This document shows, one piece after another, positions 59,451 to 64,000 of a stretch of DNA of 64,000 nt. Below the pieces are notes generated by a model that saw nothing but the letters and a program-made list of their open reading frames with translations, searched no databases and had not been told where the DNA came from. Positions within the stretch are counted from its first letter, which is position 1. The number at the start of each line of letters is the position of its first letter. The stretch comes from Rhizobium sp. 16-449-1b (lineage in GTDB: Bacteria > Pseudomonadota > Alphaproteobacteria > Rhizobiales > Rhizobiaceae). A program made the position numbers and the translations under genes. The stretch is taken from positions 1 through 64,000 of the forward strand of contig NZ_JAGHMH010000009.1 of NCBI RefSeq assembly GCF_017741935.1. Reading direction: 5' to 3'.

Positions 59451-60305
59451 GTGGAAGACTTTGTTCAGAAGCTCCGCCAATACGCGAAATCCGGCACGCC
59501 CGCCGAACGTCGCATCGCGAAATATTTCACCGAACACTTGAGTGATCTTCCGTTCGAAACGGCAGCCTCGGTGGCCGACCGGCTGGACCTGAGCCCGATG
59601 ACCGTCGGCCGCTTCCTTAGGGCGCTGGGCTATCAGGGGTTAGACAGCGTCAAGGTGCAGATCCGCGACGTCGCCGGGGTCTCGGCCACGCAGATGCAGG
59701 CCTCGATGTCGGAGCTGCAGGTCGATGCCGCCGACGGAAAGCCGCTCGCCGTGCTGGTTGCCGAGCAGATCCAGGCGCTCCACCACATCTATCACCTCAC
59801 CGGACAGCAACACTGGAGCGACGCGGTGGCGATGATCCGCGCGGCAAGCGAAGTGTTCATCGCCACCCATGTCTCGCAGGCAAGTTTCGCCACGCATTTC
59901 AGCCAACGCCTGACGCAAGCGCGCGATGGCGTGCATGCGCTCGACGGCAGCGGAAACCGCTTTGCCGAACTCTTCGCGCGCGTCAGCGGCGAAGGTGCGC
60001 TGCTTGTGATCATCGACAGCCAGCGTTTCAAGAAGGCTCGTTTGCTGGCTCGCATCGCCCGGCGCTACGGATACAAGGTCGTGCTCATCAGCGCCCAGAG
60101 CGCCAACTGGGTGCTAGACCAGGCCAATCTCATCCTGCCGCTTCCCCCGACCCGGCCGGGAGAACAGGACAACCTGCCGCCGGTGATCGCGCTTCTCGAC
60201 TGTCTGTCCTCGGCGGTCGTCAGCGCTGTCGGTGACGAGGCCGTCGCACGTGCTAGCCGCATGACCGAATTCAGCGTCATGCTCGGCGAAGAGCCCAACC
60301 GGTAG
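59451..60305 (+). CDS. MurR/RpiR-family transcriptional regulator
   Basis: A 284-residue regulator. The N-terminal RpiR-type helix-turn-helix (TPAERRIAKYFTEHL, then ETAASVADRLDLSPMTVGRFLRALG, residues 15-55) precedes an SIS sugar-phosphate-binding domain with VFIATHVSQASFATHFSQRL near 138 and GALLVIIDSQRF near 181. The start is uncertain: GTG at 59451 gives the normal family length, while TTG at 59388 adds 21 residues; neither has a clear ribosome site. It faces the sugar-alcohol operon, with 11 bases between the stops, and probably regulates it in response to a phosphorylated intermediate. Confidence 0.85.
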   Translation: MEDFVQKLRQYAKSGTPAERRIAKYFTEHLSDLPFETAASVADRLDLSPMTVGRFLRALGYQGLDSVKVQIRDVAGVSATQMQASMSELQVDAADGKPLAVLVAEQIQALHHIYHLTGQQHWSDAVAMIRAASEVFIATHVSQASFATHFSQRLTQARDGVHALDGSGNRFAELFARVSGEGALLVIIDSQRFKKARLLARIARRYGYKVVLISAQSANWVLDQANLILPLPPTRPGEQDNLPPVIALLDCLSSAVVSAVGDEAVARASRMTEFSVMLGEEPNR

Positions 60306-60316
60306 CGATCCGAAAG

Positions 60317-61900
60317 CTATTCCATCGCCTCGAGCTCGGCGCGATGGCGATACATGGCGAGCAGCCGGCGGTAATCCCGGTCATAAAGCGCGCGCTTGCT
60401 CTCATCGGGCACATGCACGTCGCCGCCGGGATACATAGCCGAACCCGCAGTGGCGAGATCAGCATGCAGGCCGCAGGCGACGGAGGCCGCCATCGCGGTG
60501 CCGAGAAGCACCGCCTCGTTCATCTTCGGCACCACGACCTTGCAGCCGGTCGCATCCGAATAAAGCTCCATCAGCACAGGGTTCTTCACATGCCCGCCGG
60601 CCACATGCAGCGTGTCGGGCGCGTAGCCATATTCTTTCATGCGCTCGAGGATATGGCGGATGCCGAGCGCGATCGCCACGGCGGTGCGCCAGTAGAGCGC
60701 GCAGAGCCCGTCGAACGATGTGTCGAGCGTCAGCCCGCTGACCGTACCGACCGCGTGCGGGTCGGCAAGCGGCGAGCGGTTGCCGTGGAAATCGGGCAAC
60801 ACGAAAATCCGGGCGCCGAAGGCATCGCCCTCTTCCGAGCGCAGCTGCGATATCCGCGACACGATCTTCTGGTGCAACGCCGCCGTCGGCTCGCCGCCGG
60901 CCGCATGCATCCGGACGACATGGTCGAGCAGAGCCCCCGTCGCCGACTGCCCGGCCTCGACAAGCCAGGTACCGGGAAACACGGCTTCGTAATAGGGGCC
61001 CCACATGCCGTGGCTCGGGCGCCGCTTGCGCGAAAACGAGACGATGCAGCTCGATGTGCCGGCGATCAGCGCCAGCTGCCGTTCCAGCCGTTCCGGATCA
61101 TGCGCGTCGCCGCCGAGCGTTCCGAGCGCGCCGGCATAGGCGTCGATCATGCCGGAGGAGACGTGACAGGCCGTGGTGAGCCCCAGCGCCGAAGCCGCCT
61201 CCTTCGTCAGCGTGCCGACGCTGCCGCCGACGGCAATGGTATCGTCAGGCAGCCGCCCGCGCGCCTGCAGGTCGTCGAGGCCGATCTGCTCGAGAAAGTC
61301 CTTGCGCCAGCCATCCTTGAGGTGAGCGAGATAGTTCCACTTGGACGTCAGCGTGCAGCGCGACCGCGCAAGCGAGCCGGTGGATTTCCAGGTCATGAAA
61401 TCGGCGAGGTCGAAGAGATAGCCGGTGTTCGCCCATGTGCCGGGCAGCTTCTTCTTCAGCCACATCAGCTTCGGCATTTCCATCTCGGGCGACATGAAAT
61501 GCCCGGAATGCTCCAGCACCTCGTGGCCGGTGGCCGTGCAGAAATCCGCTTCCTTCAGCGCCCGGTGATCGAGCCAGACGATCGTGTCGAAACGACGCTC
61601 GCCGCCGGTCGACACGCTGATCTGCCCACCATCGATATCCCGGACCACAAGCGAACAGGTGCCGTCGAAACCGATCGCGCCGACGCTCTCGGGTGCGGCC
61701 CCCGATTGCTCCATCGCGCGGCGCACGGCGATGCACACCGCCGACCATATATCCTCGGAATCGTGCTCGGCGTGGTTTTCGCGGGGCCGGTTCATGATGA
61801 TCGGATGATCGGCCTTGCCCAGCAGCTGGCCGCGCGCATCGAAGACGCCGGCGCGTGCGCTGCCCGTGCCGATATCAACAGCAACCACATGCTGAGGCAT
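60317..61900 (-). CDS. FGGY-family pentulose kinase (ribulokinase/ribitol kinase-like)
   Basis: A 527-residue carbohydrate kinase. VAVDIGTGSARAGVFDARG at residues 5-23 is the FGGY ATPase start. GFDGTCSLVV near 80 and WLDHRALKEAD near 110 are typical of the pentulose kinase branch that accepts D-ribulose or related ketopentoses. The late TLHVAGGHVKNPVLMEL and MNEAVLLGTAMAA complete the fold. It is longer than the xylulokinase at 19.3 kb. Its ATG overlaps the stop of the HAD gene (TAATG), so they are coupled. It probably phosphorylates the keto-sugar made by the mannitol-family dehydrogenase upstream. Confidence 0.9.
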   Translation of the reverse strand: MPQHVVAVDIGTGSARAGVFDARGQLLGKADHPIIMNRPRENHAEHDSEDIWSAVCIAVRRAMEQSGAAPESVGAIGFDGTCSLVVRDIDGGQISVSTGGERRFDTIVWLDHRALKEADFCTATGHEVLEHSGHFMSPEMEMPKLMWLKKKLPGTWANTGYLFDLADFMTWKSTGSLARSRCTLTSKWNYLAHLKDGWRKDFLEQIGLDDLQARGRLPDDTIAVGGSVGTLTKEAASALGLTTACHVSSGMIDAYAGALGTLGGDAHDPERLERQLALIAGTSSCIVSFSRKRRPSHGMWGPYYEAVFPGTWLVEAGQSATGALLDHVVRMHAAGGEPTAALHQKIVSRISQLRSEEGDAFGARIFVLPDFHGNRSPLADPHAVGTVSGLTLDTSFDGLCALYWRTAVAIALGIRHILERMKEYGYAPDTLHVAGGHVKNPVLMELYSDATGCKVVVPKMNEAVLLGTAMAASVACGLHADLATAGSAMYPGGDVHVPDESKRALYDRDYRRLLAMYRHRAELEAME

Positions 61901-62589
61901 TAAAGGTCGTTCCCGTCCCGCTGATGTTTTTTGATAAGGTGGATCAAATCCGGCATGACGTCAAACGTAGCGTCGGGGGAAAGGCGGTCAAGCTCGTCGC
62001 GATAACCGGCGAAATTGGCATGCGAGCCGCCGGTGAAGGCAAAGACGGTCATGCCGGCCGCCTTGGCAGCCTCGATGCCGGCGGGGCTGTCCTCGATCAC
62101 CACGCAGTTGACGGGATCGACCTGCATCTGGCTTGCCGCATGCAGAAAGAGATCCGGCGCTGGTTTGCCGTTCTTGACCATCGAGGCGCTGAAGATATTG
62201 GGCAACCGGTCGATCAGCCCGGTAACGGTGAGCGACAGACGGATGCGTTCCACCTGGCTCGACGAGGCGACGCAGCAGGGAATATCGAGCGCATCGATCG
62301 TATCCGCGATGCCTGCGATCGGCTTCAGCTCGGTGCGGAAGCGCGCGTAGAGATCGGTGCGGATCTGCTCGAGGAAGGCTTCGCCGGGATGGACATTATA
62401 TTCCGTCTTCATCGTCTCGATCACGGTCGCGAGGCTGCGTCCGAGAAAGCGGCCATACACCTCGTCCTCGGTGATCGGCACGTTGAGATCGTTCATGGCC
62501 TTGACGAGAACGGTGACGGAGATCGGCTCGCTGTCGACGAGAACGCCGTCGCAGTCGAAGATCACAAGCCGTGTTTCAGCATCAGCCAT
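61900..62589 (-). CDS. HAD-superfamily sugar phosphatase
   Basis: A 229-residue HAD hydrolase of the beta-phosphoglucomutase/sugar phosphatase branch. Motif I FDCDGVLVDSEP is near residue 11, with nucleophile Asp and acid Asp. Motif II is CCVASSSQ near 105, the Lys motif in KNGKPAPDLF near 138, and the acidic motif IEDSPAGIEAAKAAGM near 162. A cap domain sits between motifs I and II. It lies between the mannitol-type dehydrogenase and the FGGY kinase genes and overlaps the latter by one base. It likely dephosphorylates a sugar phosphate of this pathway. Similar trios occur in rhizobial polyol loci. Confidence 0.88.
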   Translation of the reverse strand: MADAETRLVIFDCDGVLVDSEPISVTVLVKAMNDLNVPITEDEVYGRFLGRSLATVIETMKTEYNVHPGEAFLEQIRTDLYARFRTELKPIAGIADTIDALDIPCCVASSSQVERIRLSLTVTGLIDRLPNIFSASMVKNGKPAPDLFLHAASQMQVDPVNCVVIEDSPAGIEAAKAAGMTVFAFTGGSHANFAGYRDELDRLSPDATFDVMPDLIHLIKKHQRDGNDL

Positions 62590-62638
62590 GACACATCCAA
62601 TCAGGGTTCAAGACATTATAGGCAGAGTTGGGTGGATA

Positions 62639-62659
62639 GCGGCGGGGAGCGCCCGCCGC
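62639..62659 (-). promoter_or_regulatory. Hairpin in the dehydrogenase-HAD gap
   Basis: GCGGCGGG (62639-62646) and CCCGCCGC (62652-62659) form a perfect eight-pair GC stem just after the dehydrogenase stop. No T-run follows, so it probably stabilises the upstream message or reduces downstream reading within the operon. Confidence 0.5.
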
Positions 62660-62666
62660 CTGATGC

Positions 62667-64000
62667 TTATGCCGCGAGCTTGTTGTCGAGGTAAAGCTGC
62701 AGCGTCTCGCGCGTGCCCTTTTCCCACAGCGTCTTCAGCGCATGCGCGAAGCGCTTGCGGAAGAGCTCGGACTTGGCGACTTCGCCGAAGATGTCGTCAA
62801 AGGCGAGAAACGCCATCGGGTCGTCCTTGGCCTTGATCGCGGCGGCATGCAGCCGGTCGGCGCTGGCATCGTTGAAGACGATATCCTGGCCGGTGTCGGT
62901 CTTGCCGGCGAAGTAGCGGCACCAGAGTGCCGAAACCAGCGACAGGCCGATCACGTCGCGACCTTGGTTCAGGTTGTCGAGCGTCGAGGGCAGGATGAAT
63001 TTCGGCTGGCGGTTGGAGCCGTCCTGCGCCAGGCGCGGGATGGTGTCGGCGATCTTCGGGTTGAGCAGGCGGTGCTCGATCAGCGCGAAATAGTCCGTCA
63101 GCGAGGTGTTCGGAACCGGCGGCACGATCGGAATGATCTCGTCCTTCTCGAGCTTGGCGAGGAAGGCGCGGATCAGCGGGTCTTCCATCGAGTCGTGCAC
63201 GAAATGGATGTCCATCAGCGCCGCCGGATAGGCGATCGCCGCATGGCCGCCGTTGAGGATGCGGATCTTCATATGCTCGTAGGGCGTGACATCGGGCACG
63301 AAGGTGACACCGACATTCTCCAGCGCCGGGCGGCCGGCGGTGAACTTGTCTTCCAGCACCCACTGCTTGAACTCTTCGCAATAGACCGGCCAGTTGTCCT
63401 CGATATCGAAGACGTCCTTCAGCAGGTCGATCTCGCGCTGGCCGGTGGCCGGCGTGATGCGGTCGACCATGGCGTTCGGGAAGGCGACATTGGCCTTGAT
63501 CCACTCCGCGAAGGCGGGATCCGACAACGCCGCGGTGCCGACAACCGCATTGCGAGTGACGACGCCATTGTGCGGAATGTTGTCGCAGGACATGACGGTG
63601 AACGGCACGAGGCCGCTGTCCTTGCGCGCCTTGAGACCGGCGACGATCAGGCCGAAGACGGTCTTCGGATCGGCGGGGTTCTTGCCGTCGGCTGATATTG
63701 CCGGATGATCAGGATTGAACTTGCCCGAGGCGTCGATGAAGTAGCCACCCTCGGTGATCGTCATCGAGACGATGCGGATCTCGGGGTCGGCGAGCTTGGC
63801 GATGATGGTCTTGGCGTCGCCGACCGGCAGGATGTCGATCATCGGCGCGGTGACACGCGCCGAGGTCTTGTTGTTGTCCTGCTCGACCACTGTCGTCAGG
63901 AAATCCTGGGCGGCGAGCTTGTCGCGCATGGCGGCATCGGACGGCAGGATGCCGGCGCCGATGATCGCCCAGTCGTGCGCCTCGCCCTTGTTGAACAGAT
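62667..64000 (-). CDS. Mannitol dehydrogenase family protein (5' end outside window)
   Basis: At least 444 residues of a polyol-specific long-chain dehydrogenase; the frame stays open to the window end, so the start is missing. Upstream of the first Met in view (63929) the reading LFNKGEAHDWAIIGAGILPSD continues the family pattern. TITEGGYFID is the nucleotide-side motif, and KIRILNGGHAAIAYPA carries the catalytic Lys, Asn and His. FDDIFGEVAKSELFRKRFAHAL is near the end. The family oxidises mannitol, arabitol or sorbitol to ketoses with NAD. With the HAD phosphatase and FGGY kinase it forms a sugar-alcohol operon. D-arabitol to D-xylulose or ribitol-type use would fit the kinase. Confidence 0.93.
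   Translation of the reverse strand, partial: LFNKGEAHDWAIIGAGILPSDAAMRDKLAAQDFLTTVVEQDNNKTSARVTAPMIDILPVGDAKTIIAKLADPEIRIVSMTITEGGYFIDASGKFNPDHPAISADGKNPADPKTVFGLIVAGLKARKDSGLVPFTVMSCDNIPHNGVVTRNAVVGTAALSDPAFAEWIKANVAFPNAMVDRITPATGQREIDLLKDVFDIEDNWPVYCEEFKQWVLEDKFTAGRPALENVGVTFVPDVTPYEHMKIRILNGGHAAIAYPAALMDIHFVHDSMEDPLIRAFLAKLEKDEIIPIVPPVPNTSLTDYFALIEHRLLNPKIADTIPRLAQDGSNRQPKFILPSTLDNLNQGRDVIGLSLVSALWCRYFAGKTDTGQDIVFNDASADRLHAAAIKAKDDPMAFLAFDDIFGEVAKSELFRKRFAHALKTLWEKGTRETLQLYLDNKLAA

Noticed and set aside
1..64000. tRNA genes, mobile elements or prophage parts
   Set aside because: I saw no cloverleaf-like sequence with a GGTTCGAATCC-type arm outside coding regions, no transposase or integrase, and no run of phage genes. 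A tRNA or insertion-sequence search would be decisive.

Overview
This window looks like ordinary chromosome from a fast-growing, GC-rich member of the Rhizobiaceae (Rhizobium, Agrobacterium, Ensifer or Shinella type). The evidence is dense gene packing, a gltX-lysK neighbourhood, many ribose-type sugar ABC genes with LacI, RpiR and SorC regulators, a DUF3422 protein, class III cyclases with TolB-like/TPR tails, and short palindromic intergenic mosaic repeats typical of rhizobia. I see no tRNA, rRNA, phage, transposase, CRISPR array or plasmid backbone gene. The genus is an inference from gene content.

Layout. 1-2.5 kb: two esterase-like hydrolases and a DoxX protein. 2.6-12 kb: a sugar uptake and oxidation locus (Gfo/Idh/MocA oxidoreductase, TIM-barrel isomerase, ABC ATPase/permease/binding protein, LacI regulator), interrupted by a class III adenylate cyclase with TolB-like and TPR parts. 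Two LacI-type operators lie two helical turns apart between the ABC operon and the regulator. 12-16 kb: a membrane protein, cytochrome P460, a Tat-exported alpha/beta hydrolase, an HxlR regulator and a divergent PRISE-type enone reductase. 16-22 kb: a PiT phosphate transporter, then xylA, xylB and a LacI regulator. 22-27.6 kb: a hydrolase, an EmrAB-type efflux pair with a divergent TetR regulator and two operator-like sites, and TerC. 27.6-33.4 kb: a phytanoyl-CoA dioxygenase-like enzyme with a divergent AraC regulator, a glutathione peroxidase, small membrane and hypothetical proteins, and an SLC13 permease.

33.6-36.8 kb: gltX and lysK. 37.8-44.5 kb: a LysR regulator and a five-gene cluster matching E. 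coli ydcSTUVW (polyamine-type ABC importer plus gamma-aminobutyraldehyde dehydrogenase), with a near-perfect LysR box in front of the binding-protein gene. 44.5-48 kb: a GFA protein, an SRPBCC/ArsR pair, a DUF1328 peptide, a second class III cyclase with a MerR-like N-terminal part, and a DUF1345 protein. 48-52.4 kb: a DHRS6-like dehydrogenase divergent from a fuconolactonase-like amidohydrolase, transaldolase, and a SorC-type sugar regulator. 52.4-59.2 kb: DoxX-like, DUF3422, polyphosphate kinase 2, Ada-like methyltransferase, DUF2244, endonuclease III and an EI24/CysZ-like protein. 59.4-64 kb: an RpiR regulator facing a sugar-alcohol operon (mannitol dehydrogenase family gene cut by the window end, HAD phosphatase, FGGY pentulose kinase).

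The main theme is sugar and sugar-alcohol catabolism feeding the pentose phosphate pathway (xylA, xylB, FGGY kinase, transaldolase), each unit with its own local regulator. Several regulators have readable operators. I found no clear new defence, mobile or biosynthetic system. The most promising items are the operator pairs, the palindromic repeats placed inside operons, the P460/PRISE/HxlR cluster and the two cyclases.
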